Below are positions 25,933 to 36,671 of a DNA stretch of 64,000 nt, piece by piece. The notes under the pieces were generated by a model that saw only the letters and a list, made by a program, of their open reading frames with translations, was not told the origin of the DNA and did not search any database. This stretch comes from Eggerthellaceae bacterium (GTDB taxonomy: Bacteria; Actinomycetota; Coriobacteriia; Coriobacteriales; Eggerthellaceae). The stretch is taken from NCBI GenBank assembly GCA_022791455.1, contig JAAVZC010000014.1:145119-209118 (forward strand), given 5' to 3'. The translations under genes were made by a program, and so were the position numbers. Position 1 is the stretch's first letter; every line of letters begins with the position of its first letter.

Positions 25933-27396
25933 CTATCCCTCGCCGAAACCCACGAGCGAACCAAGATCCTCTGCATCCCCTTGCGCAATAAGGTTCAGCA
26001 GCTCTTGGCGGGAATGGATGTCCATCTTCTTGTAGATGCGCATGCGGTGGGCGTTTATGGTACCCGGCGAAATGCACAGCTTCTCTCCAATGTAACCAGC
26101 ATCGTGGCCGCAGGAGATCATGTAGGCAATCTCGACCTGCCGCGGAGTTAGACCGAACTGAGCAAACACCGTATCGCAGCGCTCTCTGAACGTGGCGCGC
26201 CGCTCAGTCTCAGGCACGGCCCATAGCTTTGAGAAGTTCTCCGTCGTGAGAACAGTGTTGCACAGCGCCACCAAAGACAACGCCAGTACCGAGCACAACG
26301 CCACCATAGCCATGGGCTCATCGAACAAGGAAGGCAACAGCCCGTAAGCCACCATGCTCCCTAGCACCCCCGATGCCGCAATAAGGCTGCGACCAAAACC
26401 GAAGGTGCTCACTGGCGACAGCTTCTGAACATAGCAAAGATGCCCCATGATGATCCACAGAATCAGCTCGAAGCAGGTGTAGCCAGTTTTGACCAGTGCG
26501 GCAGGGGCAAAGCTGGAGTTCCCGAAAAGCGGTAGCAGCAATATGCCTCCAATCATCGCCACCAGCGTGGGACGAAACAGCAGATTTATATCAAGGGTCT
26601 GGCGCTTGTTCGTCGCCACCAGAAACACAATTATGATAAGAGAAGTGGCGATGAGAACAGTAATGGCGTACCCGTCGGAAGACCCGGCCATATGCCCAGG
26701 CCGAATATCTCGCGTGATCCCCGCCACAAAACCGAACAGCAGCACCCCCACCGCCACCCTCGCGACACTACGGAGGTTTTCCTGCTTCCGGAAGCTGCGA
26801 TAGCCACCAACCTCCACCCGCGCATCGGCGTTTCGGCAGAGCCATGCGGACACAAATGGCAGCACAACAGCAAACGCGTACTGCGCCGCAGAGGGAGTGG
26901 CAGCCAAGAGGGCATACATGACAACGCCGAGAAAGTAGGAGAAGCAGGACTCCGTCACCAACCGATTCAGCGGCAGCTTCGCAAATGAGAGGCCCCAACA
27001 GACCAGAAGGAGTGCCGACCCCACACCCGTCAGCACCGAGGACGAAAGCATCAGGGCAAACGCCTGCCAGCTGCCCGGCGCAGCCAGTGCCATCACCGGC
27101 AGAAGCGCACTGCCTGCAATCATAAATCCCGGCCCAACGAATATGCCGTAAGACTTTGCAAACAGGCGCTCGAACGCCCGACGAAGGCCTCCGATGATGG
27201 CCAGCGTTACCGCAAGCGCCCCCGCACTCCACAAATAAACATTCGCTTCCACTGCGCCCGGCATAGCTTCGGGAATATGGAACAGAGAAATGCTAAAGAA
27301 GCAGATGTAGGCCCATGCGCGATTGCAGGCAAAGCCGCTAATGCGCGCCAAGGACAGCTCGTCAAGCGAAATCGAATGAGTGTCGACCGTGATCAT
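25933..27396 (-). CDS. Membrane-embedded LuxR-type HTH regulator (module 1)
   Basis: Many predicted TM segments, then C-terminal LuxR HTH FGLTPRQVEIAYMISCGHDAGYIGEKLCISPGTINAHRMRIYKKMDIHSRQELLNLI. Confidence 0.9.
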   Translation of the reverse strand: MITVDTHSISLDELSLARISGFACNRAWAYICFFSISLFHIPEAMPGAVEANVYLWSAGALAVTLAIIGGLRRAFERLFAKSYGIFVGPGFMIAGSALLPVMALAAPGSWQAFALMLSSSVLTGVGSALLLVCWGLSFAKLPLNRLVTESCFSYFLGVVMYALLAATPSAAQYAFAVVLPFVSAWLCRNADARVEVGGYRSFRKQENLRSVARVAVGVLLFGFVAGITRDIRPGHMAGSSDGYAITVLIATSLIIIVFLVATNKRQTLDINLLFRPTLVAMIGGILLLPLFGNSSFAPAALVKTGYTCFELILWIIMGHLCYVQKLSPVSTFGFGRSLIAASGVLGSMVAYGLLPSLFDEPMAMVALCSVLALSLVALCNTVLTTENFSKLWAVPETERRATFRERCDTVFAQFGLTPRQVEIAYMISCGHDAGYIGEKLCISPGTINAHRMRIYKKMDIHSRQELLNLIAQGDAEDLGSLVGFGEG

Positions 27397-27614
27397 TCCC
27401 CGCCCCTCTCCCTCAATGATGAGCACCCCTCTTATATTTCATTCATAGTAGAGCCAAAGGGAAATCATGTAAATTAATAAGTTGCTTATGACGTGATTGA
27501 CCAGGTTATATACCCGCTTCCGATTTTCAATACCCCTCGCAGGATGAGAGGATTCATGGCCAGAAGGAGCACCTTGGAACTCCTTCTGGCCCAACTAATC
27601 GGAAGGAGAGAGGT

Positions 27615-30533
27615 ATGGGAATGGGAAAGGCCGCACTCGTAACGCGGCGCACATTTACTAAGCTGGCAGCAGCCACCGCTGCTGTCGCCGGCTTGGCATC
27701 GCTTCCTGCTAAAGCGTTGGCAGAACAGAAGGAGCCGCAATCCAGCGGAACCGACGTACGACACATTCGCACCGCATGTCGGGGATGCGGCAAGATGGAA
27801 TGCGGCGTATGGGTGACCGTAGAAAACGGTCGCGCCGTGAAGATCGAAGGGGACGAGTCGGCGTTTCAATCGCGCGGCAATTGCTGCACAAAGTCGCAAG
27901 CTTCCATTGAGGCAGCTTATCATCCGGATCGCCTGCGCTACCCCATGAAGCGCACCAACCCAAAAACAGACGACGATCCCGGCTGGGTACGCATTTCCTG
28001 GGAGGAGGCCTTCAAGACCACTGTCGAAAAGGCCAAGGAGGTGCAGGCGCGCTTCGGCGGCCCGTCCATCGCCGGCATCACTGGCACCTCGCGCGTATGG
28101 CCCATGGCCGGCACCGCCGGTTGGGTGCGCATGTGGGGCTCCCCCAACGGCATTCAGGCCTGGCAGGTATGCAAGGGCCCGCGCCACTTCACCGGCAACC
28201 TGGTGTCACAATTCGCCCACGCCTGGGTAGCCACGGTGGATCGCCCGCGAGTGTACACCGCTTGGGGCGGATCAACCGAAATCTCAAACTACGATGACTC
28301 CTGCCGCACCAGCGTAGAATGCACTAACGAGGCGGACGTAACCATCATCGTAGACCCGCGCGTGACAAATCTGGGGAAGGAAGCCGACTACCACCTGGCA
28401 CTACGTCCCGGCACCGACGGCGCCATGGCCATGGGATGGGCCCATATCGTTGTGGATCACGAGCTGTACGACGAGCTGTACGTGAAAAAGTGGACCGATG
28501 CGCCCTTCTTGGTAGTTGAGGACATGGAGCCCACCGGCTACGACACCGTTTCCACCAACGGCGACCCCTTCCATCTGCAAACACGCATGCTGAAAGCGTC
28601 AGACTTGGCCGAAGACGGCAATCCGAAGCATTTCCTAGTCTGGGACAACCTTGGCAACAGGCTAACCTACTTCGACGTGGAAACAGGCTTGTGGGAAGGT
28701 GAAGAGTGGAGCAAGCCCACTGAGGGATTTGTTCCTCAGCAAAAGTTTGCCGAAGGAGTGGCTCCCGGCTGGTGCCCAAACCCCACCCCCTTCAACCCGC
28801 TGATCGACCCAGCCCTTTATGGCGAGTTCCCCGTAACCCTAAAAGATGGAACCGTGCATACGGCCCGCCCGGTATGGGAGTTTTACGTGGAGTCGCTGGC
28901 GGAATACACCCCCGAGCACACTGCGGAGATCACCGGGGTCGATGCAGCCCTCATCGAAGAAGCGGCACTGGCCTGGGCCACCCGCATTGACCCGGAAACC
29001 GGCTACGGCAACGGCGGCCTTCGTTACATGCTGGCCATCGAGCACAACGGCCATGCCGTACAAACTTGCCGGACACTTGATACGTTGGTTCAGATCACTG
29101 GCAACATGGATACCCCGGGCGGCAACCGTGGCTCCACCCGCTCGCCCGTCGAGGGCGGCCATGCCGGCTTCGGCTCGAACGCCCCCGGCTGCCCGCCCAT
29201 GTCGAATGAAGACCGTCTTTCGCGCCTTGGATCCGAACAGTTTCCCCTCTTGCGCTGGTTCAACTCCTGGGCCGATGCCAATAGTGTGTGGCAGGCCATG
29301 ACCACGGGCGAACCCTACCCGGTAGTTATGGCCATGAACTCCTCCGGCGACTTCATGTGCCAAGGCAACACCGCATACAACTGGGCGGCCCTCCAAGGCC
29401 TGGACTTCATCTTCGAAGCGAATCTATGGCAGCCTCCTTCGGCTGGTGTTGCCGACATCCTCGTCCCAGCGAAACACTGGCTGGAAATTCCCGGCTGCCC
29501 CCGCGCATCCCAAGGGTCGCACGGAGCCATGGGCGCAAACGTAAACTGCATCGAACCTCTGGGCGAGTGCATCTTCGACCCCATGATCTTGGTCAACTTC
29601 CACAAGTACGCCGGCATCCCCTACTGGCCGCAGAAGCCGGATTGCCCCTACCCTACCGAGCAAGACTTGCTGAACGATGGCGTGAAGTTCTTCCGCGACT
29701 CTTGGGACGAATACGTCCAGGAGTTCCAGGAGAATGGCTGGTGGGACGTAAAGGTAGTGGAACCGGAGTTATGGGGCACCTATCGCCGCTACGAGACCGG
29801 CGCCCTGCGCTCCCGCAACGCTGGCGGCATTTTGGGCACCAAGGGCGATTTCAAGCCTGGCTTCTACACTCCCACCATGAAGGTTGAGCTGTGGTCCACC
29901 CTCATGGAGTCCTACCACCCTGGCGAAGGGTGGGAGCTGCCCAGCTACGACGAGCCGCCTCACTCCCCCGTAAGCGATCCGAAGATGTACGCGGAATATC
30001 CGCTGGTCATCACCACTGGCCGCCGCATTCCTGTGTACTTCCACAGCGAACATCGGCAGCTGCCTTGGTGTCGCGAGCAATGGCCCGCACCTCGCGTGGA
30101 GATCCACCCCGCCACGGCTGCCGAACATGGCATTGAACAGGGCGACTGGGTATGGATCGAGACCCCATACGGAAAGATCCGTCAAACCGCCGACCTGTAT
30201 ATGGGCATCGACCCCGGCACCATCAATTGCGAGCATCAGTGGTGGTTCCCCGAGCTAAAGCAAGCCAGCAAGGGTCACGAGCTTTGCGGCGTGAACCACC
30301 TTGTAGACCGCAACGCCCAGTGCCCCCACTGTGGCTGCGGCAATATGCGCGCCTATCTGGGAAAGATCTACAAAGCCACGCCCGAGAACAGCCCCTTTGG
30401 CAACCCGGTTCCTTGCGGCAATGACGGCACTGAAATCATCACCTCCGCCGATGATCCGCGCCTAAAGGAATGGGCCGCCGCCATTGAAGACATTTCACGC
30501 AACCCCGAGAAGTGGGAGGAGTACGCCCGATGA
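27615..30533 (+). CDS. Tat-exported molybdopterin oxidoreductase, transhydroxylase/catechol-dehydroxylase-like (module 1)
   Basis: TRRTFTKLAAATAAVAG Tat signal; CRGCGKMECGVWVTVENGRAVKIEGDESAFQSRGNCCTKSQ; PVYFHSEHRQLPWCRE. Confidence 0.88.
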   Translation: MGMGKAALVTRRTFTKLAAATAAVAGLASLPAKALAEQKEPQSSGTDVRHIRTACRGCGKMECGVWVTVENGRAVKIEGDESAFQSRGNCCTKSQASIEAAYHPDRLRYPMKRTNPKTDDDPGWVRISWEEAFKTTVEKAKEVQARFGGPSIAGITGTSRVWPMAGTAGWVRMWGSPNGIQAWQVCKGPRHFTGNLVSQFAHAWVATVDRPRVYTAWGGSTEISNYDDSCRTSVECTNEADVTIIVDPRVTNLGKEADYHLALRPGTDGAMAMGWAHIVVDHELYDELYVKKWTDAPFLVVEDMEPTGYDTVSTNGDPFHLQTRMLKASDLAEDGNPKHFLVWDNLGNRLTYFDVETGLWEGEEWSKPTEGFVPQQKFAEGVAPGWCPNPTPFNPLIDPALYGEFPVTLKDGTVHTARPVWEFYVESLAEYTPEHTAEITGVDAALIEEAALAWATRIDPETGYGNGGLRYMLAIEHNGHAVQTCRTLDTLVQITGNMDTPGGNRGSTRSPVEGGHAGFGSNAPGCPPMSNEDRLSRLGSEQFPLLRWFNSWADANSVWQAMTTGEPYPVVMAMNSSGDFMCQGNTAYNWAALQGLDFIFEANLWQPPSAGVADILVPAKHWLEIPGCPRASQGSHGAMGANVNCIEPLGECIFDPMILVNFHKYAGIPYWPQKPDCPYPTEQDLLNDGVKFFRDSWDEYVQEFQENGWWDVKVVEPELWGTYRRYETGALRSRNAGGILGTKGDFKPGFYTPTMKVELWSTLMESYHPGEGWELPSYDEPPHSPVSDPKMYAEYPLVITTGRRIPVYFHSEHRQLPWCREQWPAPRVEIHPATAAEHGIEQGDWVWIETPYGKIRQTADLYMGIDPGTINCEHQWWFPELKQASKGHELCGVNHLVDRNAQCPHCGCGNMRAYLGKIYKATPENSPFGNPVPCGNDGTEIITSADDPRLKEWAAAIEDISRNPEKWEEYAR

Positions 30534-31201
30534 CGCAGTATTCAATTGTGACCGACCTCAACAAGTGCGTCGGATGCCTGGGCTGTTCGGTAGCCTGTAA
30601 AGTGGTCAACAATGTGCCCATCGGCAGCTTCTGGAATAAGGTGCTGCGCATTGGGCCGAACCCCGCAGCCGGTGGGACCGACTTTCCCAACGTGGAAATG
30701 TACTTTCTACCCATGCAGTGCCAGCACTGCGAAAACCCTGCCTGCGTCGACGTGTGTCCCACCGAAGCCAGCCATAAGCTGACGGACGGCACCGTGCAAA
30801 TTGACAAGGAGAAGTGCATTGGATGCCAGTTCTGCGCCATGGCCTGTCCCTACGGCGTTCGCTATCTGAACGAAGAGGAGCGCGTGGTGGAGAAGTGCAC
30901 CCTGTGCGAGCAGAAGATAAGTCAGGGAGAGCTGCCCCAGTGCGTGGCCCAATGTGGCGGCCGAGCACGTTTCTTCGGCGATCTGGAAGCGGGGCTGGAC
31001 ACGTTTGTGGCCCCCAGCGTGACCGCCAACAATAGCGACCGCTCCTATGAGGGCCTCGCAGCCGCCCGCATCACCCTGCGGGAATGCATCGAGCGGCAAT
31101 ATTCCCGCGACTACAGCGAAAGCGATGTGCACTACCTGCCCAACGTGGGCAACGATCCCTCTTTCATCTACATCCTGAGAGACACCGCATGGCGCAGCTA
31201 G
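30530..31201 (+). CDS. DmsB-type 4Fe-4S subunit (module 1)
   Basis: CVGCLGCSVACK, CQHCENPACVDVCPTEA, CIGCQFCAMACPYGVRY. Confidence 0.93.
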   Translation: MTQYSIVTDLNKCVGCLGCSVACKVVNNVPIGSFWNKVLRIGPNPAAGGTDFPNVEMYFLPMQCQHCENPACVDVCPTEASHKLTDGTVQIDKEKCIGCQFCAMACPYGVRYLNEEERVVEKCTLCEQKISQGELPQCVAQCGGRARFFGDLEAGLDTFVAPSVTANNSDRSYEGLAAARITLRECIERQYSRDYSESDVHYLPNVGNDPSFIYILRDTAWRS

Positions 31202-31316
31202 AAGTTTAGCTCGAGCAGCCCTCCCATCCCCTGCTTTGCCCATCCGGCCTTCGGCCGCCCCAAACCCCCTGCATAACGGCCGAATGTCGGATGGGCAAAG
31301 CAGAGGTGCGCCAGAG

Positions 31317-31360
31317 AGCGCCGGCAGCTTCGCTCATCGAAGCTGCCGGCGCCGTTCGTA
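31317..31360. terminator. Convergent terminator hairpin
   Basis: GCGCCGGCAGCTTCGctcatCGAAGCTGCCGGCGC. Confidence 0.7.
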
Positions 31361-31370
31361 CTCGGCGCGC

Positions 31371-32756
31371 TTATCGCACTCGCAGCTCCTCTTCCATCAA
31401 GTCCAGAAGTTGTTGCTTCGAATGAACGTTGCACTTCTTGTATATGTGGTTCATGTGGGTGGTCACCGTGCTGTGGGCCACACAGAGTTCCTCATGAATA
31501 CGCAAAGAGGTGCGGCCCTTCGCCAACAGTTTCAAAATCTCTGTCTCGCGTGCCGTCAGCAAGTAGCGTTGCGCCACCAGATCGGCCGCCTCGTCCAAGG
31601 GGAACGACGCAGTGGGCGCTGCGTTTTTCTCCAAACCCTTCTGAGTAACCGTATAGGCAAGCATCAGCACCGCCTGGCAAGCAACAACGACAGCGCTCAT
31701 TGCCAGCGAATCGGCGCCGACGGGAAAGCCCGCAAACAACTGTCCCATTGCCACGGCGACACCAGTCCCCAAGAGTACCCCCAGTGTGCGCCCGATGTTC
31801 GCGATAAGGTACAAGCGCGTGGCGGAAAGCCGAAAGTTCTGGCTCATGGAGAAAACCAGAAACAACATGAACATCTCCCACAGCGTAAAGGAAACCGAAA
31901 CGCGCACGCCAGCAATGCCTGGACTGGGAGTCCAGACCACGAGCACCACCATAACCACCAGCACCAATATCGGCAGCAGCAGCAAGGGAACCGCCACCTT
32001 CGTGTCTCGCTCAGCTATTGCGACGGCCAGCTGCTGCCTGTTGGAGAAAAGGAACAACAGCAACATTGCTACCGAGATAGCCAAAAGCCACGGAGATGTG
32101 GCCAAATCGCGGTCGGCCGTCGTTTGGGAGAGGGCACACAGCATACCGATGGAGGCTCCGAATACAAACCAGGTGACTCCCAGCCCCGAGAGCAATCGGT
32201 AGTCGCCCTCCGGCTCGCCGCCCGCCACATTGCCAAATGCCAAAATCAGCCCCGCACCCGCTGGTGCCACCAGCAAAAGAACCGTCTCGGCGACATCGGG
32301 CAAAAGGTGCAGCCCCAGCGAGAGAAGCAGAATCACGGCAACGGAGCACAAGGCGAAGACCGAGAATCGCCCAAGAGGGCAGCGGCGCAGCTTCACCACC
32401 CAAAGCACATCGGCCATCGCAGTGCCCAGGCCGCTGGCAACACCAGAAAACAGAGCCCAACCGAACGATCCCGCGCCACCTAGTACCGGCGGCAGCACGC
32501 ATAAAGTCATCATGAGACCCGAAACCACAAGGGCGGCGCAGAATCGACGATTATCCTGAAAGCAATTGCCCCGCTTGTTTACCAGAACCAGAAGAGCGAT
32601 GAGCGCTACCGCCAACGTAGCAAGCGAGCTATAGCGCACCAAGGGGAATAGCCCTCCCGCAACAGCACCCGCCGAATACTGCACGCCGACAAACAGCGCC
32701 AGGAACTTCCACGCCTGATAAAGCGCAAATCCACAGACGAGCGCAATATCACGCAT
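31371..32756 (-). CDS. Membrane-embedded LuxR-type HTH regulator (module 2)
   Basis: Multi-TM N-terminus; LTARETEILKLLAKGRTSLRIHEELCVAHSTVTTHMNHIYKKCNVHSKQQLLDLM. Confidence 0.9.
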   Translation of the reverse strand: MRDIALVCGFALYQAWKFLALFVGVQYSAGAVAGGLFPLVRYSSLATLAVALIALLVLVNKRGNCFQDNRRFCAALVVSGLMMTLCVLPPVLGGAGSFGWALFSGVASGLGTAMADVLWVVKLRRCPLGRFSVFALCSVAVILLLSLGLHLLPDVAETVLLLVAPAGAGLILAFGNVAGGEPEGDYRLLSGLGVTWFVFGASIGMLCALSQTTADRDLATSPWLLAISVAMLLLFLFSNRQQLAVAIAERDTKVAVPLLLLPILVLVVMVVLVVWTPSPGIAGVRVSVSFTLWEMFMLFLVFSMSQNFRLSATRLYLIANIGRTLGVLLGTGVAVAMGQLFAGFPVGADSLAMSAVVVACQAVLMLAYTVTQKGLEKNAAPTASFPLDEAADLVAQRYLLTARETEILKLLAKGRTSLRIHEELCVAHSTVTTHMNHIYKKCNVHSKQQLLDLMEEELRVR

Positions 32757-32991
32757 GGCCTCCCCTCCCCTTGAGCATTTCGTGGTCGCATTATACGCCC
32801 AGCCACGTTCGGGCAAATCCCCTGGGCGTGTTCCGCAAAACATTAGCCAAATTCTCACACTTTTTGTAGGACATTTCCCAAAAATACTATGTTTCTTTGT
32901 ATAGCTTCGAACTGGCCTTTCCTATTCTTTCGCCCCGAAGGACACCCCTTCCCCGTTCTGGAAAACCAGCGGGACATAAGAGAGGAGAGGC

Positions 32992-35862
32992 ATGAGTATT
33001 CAAGGCATTATGACTCGTCGCACCTTTGTGGCGGTCGCTGCTGCCACCGCCACTGCCGCCAGCATGGCGACAGCAGTCGGCCCGGCAAAGGCGCTTGCGG
33101 AAGCGTCGCCGGCCCCGGCCGCCGGCGAGAACCTGAAGCGGATACGCACCTGCTGTCGCGCCTGCGGAAAAATGGAGTGCGGTGTATGGGTGACAGTGAA
33201 AGAGGGGCGCGCCATTCGCGTGGAGGGCGATGAGTCATCGTTTCAATCGATGGCGAACTGTTGCTCGAAGTCGAAGGCGTCCATTCAGGCCGCCTACCAC
33301 CCGGATCGCCTGCGTTACCCCATGAAGCGCACCACGCCAAAGGGAGAAGATCCCGGCTGGCAGCGCATCAGCTGGGATGAGGCAATGGCCATGATCGGAA
33401 AGGCATTTCCGGAGCTAACCGAGAAGTACGGCAGCCAGTCGCTGTTCGCCATGGTGGGCACCAGTCGCGTGTGGTCCATGGCCGGCGCTTTGGGATTGCG
33501 GCAACTGCTGGGCACCCCCAACAACATTGCGGCATTCCAGATCTGCAAGGGTCCGCGCCATATGGCTACCAAGATCATGAGCGAGATGGCATTTTCCTGG
33601 CAAGCGGTAGTCGAGCATCCGCGCGTTTACGTGCAATGGGGCGGCGCGTCGGAGATTTCAAACTACGACGACTCCGGCCGCATGACTGTGGACGTGGCCA
33701 AGAGCGCCGACTTCCACATTGTGGTGGACCCGCGCACTACCAACCTCAGCACGAACGCCGACATCCACTTGCCCCTGCGGCCCGGCACCGACGGCGCCAT
33801 GGCACTGGCTTGGCTCAACGTCATCATCGACGAAAACCTCTACGATGACCTGTACGTCAAGCGCTGGACCAACGGTCCATTCCTGGTGGTAGAGGGCTTG
33901 GAGCCAGACGGCTTCGAGGCCCCCACCAACTTCATTGGCAGCTATCAAATGAAGACGCGCCTCTTGAAGGAAAGCGACGTGCTGGACAACGGCAGCCCCT
34001 ACCGCTTCATGGTTTGGGACAACTTGGCCGGCCGTCTTACCTACTTCGACGCCACCCCCAACATTGGCCTTTGGGAAGGCGAAGAATGGAAGGAACCCGA
34101 ATGGGTTGAGCAAACTCAAAACATCGCCCCCGGCACTGCGGCGGGTCGCCTGACGGTGCCCAGCGCCTTCGACCCGGAGAAAGACCCGGCCCTGTACGGA
34201 GAATTTGAGGTGACGCTGAAGGACGGCCGCACCGTGAAGGCAGTGCCGTCTTGGCAGAAGCTAGCCGAGCGCTGCGCGGAGTACTCCCCCGAAGTAGTGG
34301 CGGACATCTGCGAAGTGCCCGCGGAAGACATCACCCGCGCCGCGCGCATTTATGGCACGCGACTGGACCCCACCACCGGCTACGGCAACGGCGGAATCCA
34401 ATATATGCTGGCCATCGAGCACGGCTGCAATGCCATCCAAAACGTTCGCGCACTAGCTCTTCTGGCCGACTGCACCGGCAACTTCGACACCCCCGGCGGC
34501 ATGCGCGGCCCCACACAGGCGGTGCTTGACGGCGATCCGGCACTGCGCTCCTGGGCCATGCCCTTCCCGGACAACGAATTCTGCGACAAGATCATCGGCG
34601 GCGAAGAGATGCCGTTGCTGAAATGGTGGCGCTTTTGGGGTCATGCGCCGGCCGTCTACGAGGCCATGGAAACAGGTAACCCCTACCCGGTAGTGGGCGG
34701 CATAAACCAGTCCGGCGACATGCTGAACCAAGGCAACACCTCCCGCAACTGGGAATGCATGAAAAACCTGCAGTTCTTCGTGCAGATCGACCTGTGGAAT
34801 GTGCCCACTTCCGATATGGCCGACATTCTGTTGCCTTGCACCCATTGGCTAGAGATTGACGCGCCGCGCGGCTCGCAGGGCTCCCATGGCGCCATTGGGG
34901 CAACGTGCAAGACCATCAACGCTCCCGGCGAAGCGAAATACGACCCCGACATCGTGATCGACATGTATCGGGCGCTGGGCAAACCCTGGAGTCCCGATCC
35001 GAAAAACCCCTGGCCCGACAGCGCCTGGGAATTGGACATGTGCTGCTCGATGATTGGCAAAACCTGGGCGGAATACTCTGCGGAATTCCAAGAGAGCGGA
35101 TGGCAGGACTGCAAGGCCCTCTATCCCTACAACTGGGGAACCTACCGTCGATACGAAACCGGCGCGCTGCGAGCCATGCAAGGCCTGGAGCCCATTCCGC
35201 ATGAAATGCTGACGCCCGGGTTCAACACCCCCACGATGAAAGAGGAGGTGTGGTCAACAGTGATTGAGTCCTATCATCCCGACCAGGGGTTGGAGTTGCC
35301 CGATTGGACCGAGCCGCCGCGCACTGATCGTTCGCGCCCGGATTTAGCGGAGGAGTATCCGCTGCTAGCCACTACCGGCCGCCGCATTCCGGTGTACTTC
35401 CACAGCGAACACCGGCAATTGCCCTGGTGTCGTGAGCTCTGGCCGGTTCCCCGTATGGAAATCCATCCCGCAGACGCCGAGAAGCTAGGTATCAAGCAAG
35501 GCGATTGGTGCTGGATTGAAACGGAGTTCGGCAAAATTCGCGAAACCGCCGACCTGTACTATGGCATTCCCGAAGGCACAATTAACTTGGAGCATCAGTG
35601 GTGGTACCCCGAAATTAACCGCCCCGGTCGTGGATTCCAGTTTTCCGCAGCCAATCAGCTCATTTGCAAAGACGATGTGGATCCCTTGTGCGGGTCGTCG
35701 AACCTGCGCGCCTATATGGTGAAAGTCTACAAGGCCACGCCGGAAAACAGCCCCTACGGCAACCCATGCCCCAGTTTGGAAGACGGCACCGAAATTATTA
35801 GCGATGCGTCCGACCCGCGCCTGAAGGAATGGCTTCCCGTTTACGAAGGGAGGGAGGAATAA
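32992..35862 (+). CDS. Tat-exported molybdopterin oxidoreductase (module 2)
   Basis: MTRRTFVAVAAATATAAS; CRACGKMECGVWVTVKEGRAIRVEGDESSFQSMANCCSKSK; HSEHRQLPWCREL. Confidence 0.9.
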   Translation: MSIQGIMTRRTFVAVAAATATAASMATAVGPAKALAEASPAPAAGENLKRIRTCCRACGKMECGVWVTVKEGRAIRVEGDESSFQSMANCCSKSKASIQAAYHPDRLRYPMKRTTPKGEDPGWQRISWDEAMAMIGKAFPELTEKYGSQSLFAMVGTSRVWSMAGALGLRQLLGTPNNIAAFQICKGPRHMATKIMSEMAFSWQAVVEHPRVYVQWGGASEISNYDDSGRMTVDVAKSADFHIVVDPRTTNLSTNADIHLPLRPGTDGAMALAWLNVIIDENLYDDLYVKRWTNGPFLVVEGLEPDGFEAPTNFIGSYQMKTRLLKESDVLDNGSPYRFMVWDNLAGRLTYFDATPNIGLWEGEEWKEPEWVEQTQNIAPGTAAGRLTVPSAFDPEKDPALYGEFEVTLKDGRTVKAVPSWQKLAERCAEYSPEVVADICEVPAEDITRAARIYGTRLDPTTGYGNGGIQYMLAIEHGCNAIQNVRALALLADCTGNFDTPGGMRGPTQAVLDGDPALRSWAMPFPDNEFCDKIIGGEEMPLLKWWRFWGHAPAVYEAMETGNPYPVVGGINQSGDMLNQGNTSRNWECMKNLQFFVQIDLWNVPTSDMADILLPCTHWLEIDAPRGSQGSHGAIGATCKTINAPGEAKYDPDIVIDMYRALGKPWSPDPKNPWPDSAWELDMCCSMIGKTWAEYSAEFQESGWQDCKALYPYNWGTYRRYETGALRAMQGLEPIPHEMLTPGFNTPTMKEEVWSTVIESYHPDQGLELPDWTEPPRTDRSRPDLAEEYPLLATTGRRIPVYFHSEHRQLPWCRELWPVPRMEIHPADAEKLGIKQGDWCWIETEFGKIRETADLYYGIPEGTINLEHQWWYPEINRPGRGFQFSAANQLICKDDVDPLCGSSNLRAYMVKVYKATPENSPYGNPCPSLEDGTEIISDASDPRLKEWLPVYEGREE

Positions 35863-36474
35863 ATGACTCAATACATGATTGTCACCGACCTGAATCGCTG
35901 CGTGGGATGCCTGGCCTGCTCCATCGGATGCAAAATGGTGAACGAGGTGCCCATCGGCAGCTTCTGGAACAAGACGCTGCGCATTGGGCCGAATCCACGC
36001 CAAGAGGGTGCAGCCCCCAACCAGATGGACATGTACTTCCTCACGGTGGCCTGTCAACACTGCAAGAATCCCGCCTGCGTGGAAGTGTGCCCCACCGAGG
36101 CATCGTGCAAGCTGGAAGATGGCTCGGTGCAGGTAGATAAAGAGAAATGCATCGGCTGCCAATTCTGCGCCATGGCCTGCCCCTACGGGGTGCGCTATCT
36201 GAATGAGGAAGAACGCGTGGTGGAGAAGTGCACGTTGTGCGACCAGCGCGTAGCTCAAGGAGAATTGCCCATCTGCGTGGACACCTGCGTGGGCTTCGCC
36301 CGCTGGTTCGGCGACATCGATAGCCAGCCGCTGGAGGAGTTCCGAGGAGCTCTGGGGAAGAAGCTAGGCGAGACGGTGGAACCCTTCGATGATTCGCAGA
36401 TCCATCACTTGCCAGATGTAGGCAACGATCCCAGCTGCCTATTCATCCTGCGCGACATGCAATGGCAAGGATAG
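35863..36474 (+). CDS. DmsB-type 4Fe-4S subunit (module 2)
   Basis: CVGCLACSIGCK, CQHCKNPACVEVCPTEA, CIGCQFCAMACPYGVRY. Confidence 0.93.
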   Translation: MTQYMIVTDLNRCVGCLACSIGCKMVNEVPIGSFWNKTLRIGPNPRQEGAAPNQMDMYFLTVACQHCKNPACVEVCPTEASCKLEDGSVQVDKEKCIGCQFCAMACPYGVRYLNEEERVVEKCTLCDQRVAQGELPICVDTCVGFARWFGDIDSQPLEEFRGALGKKLGETVEPFDDSQIHHLPDVGNDPSCLFILRDMQWQG

Positions 36475-36507
36475 ACGCCGAGCTGAATACGGTGAGCTAA
36501 AACCGCA

Positions 36508-36550
36508 ATGAGGGCGCCTTACCCCAACCGTCGATAAGGCGCCTTTTTCG
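36508..36550 (+). terminator. Intrinsic terminator after module 2
   Basis: AGGGCGCCTTAccccaaccgtcgaTAAGGCGCCTTTTT. Confidence 0.8.
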
Positions 36551-36671
36551 CACCGCGACGCAAAGAAAGCCGTCCGGTTACTTCGCTGCCGCGCCGAAGG
36601 CTCCGACGTCCCCTCCTTGCGGCAGGATTCTACCACGAAGCCCTTCCGCGCAGTCTCGCCGCACCTGGTGC

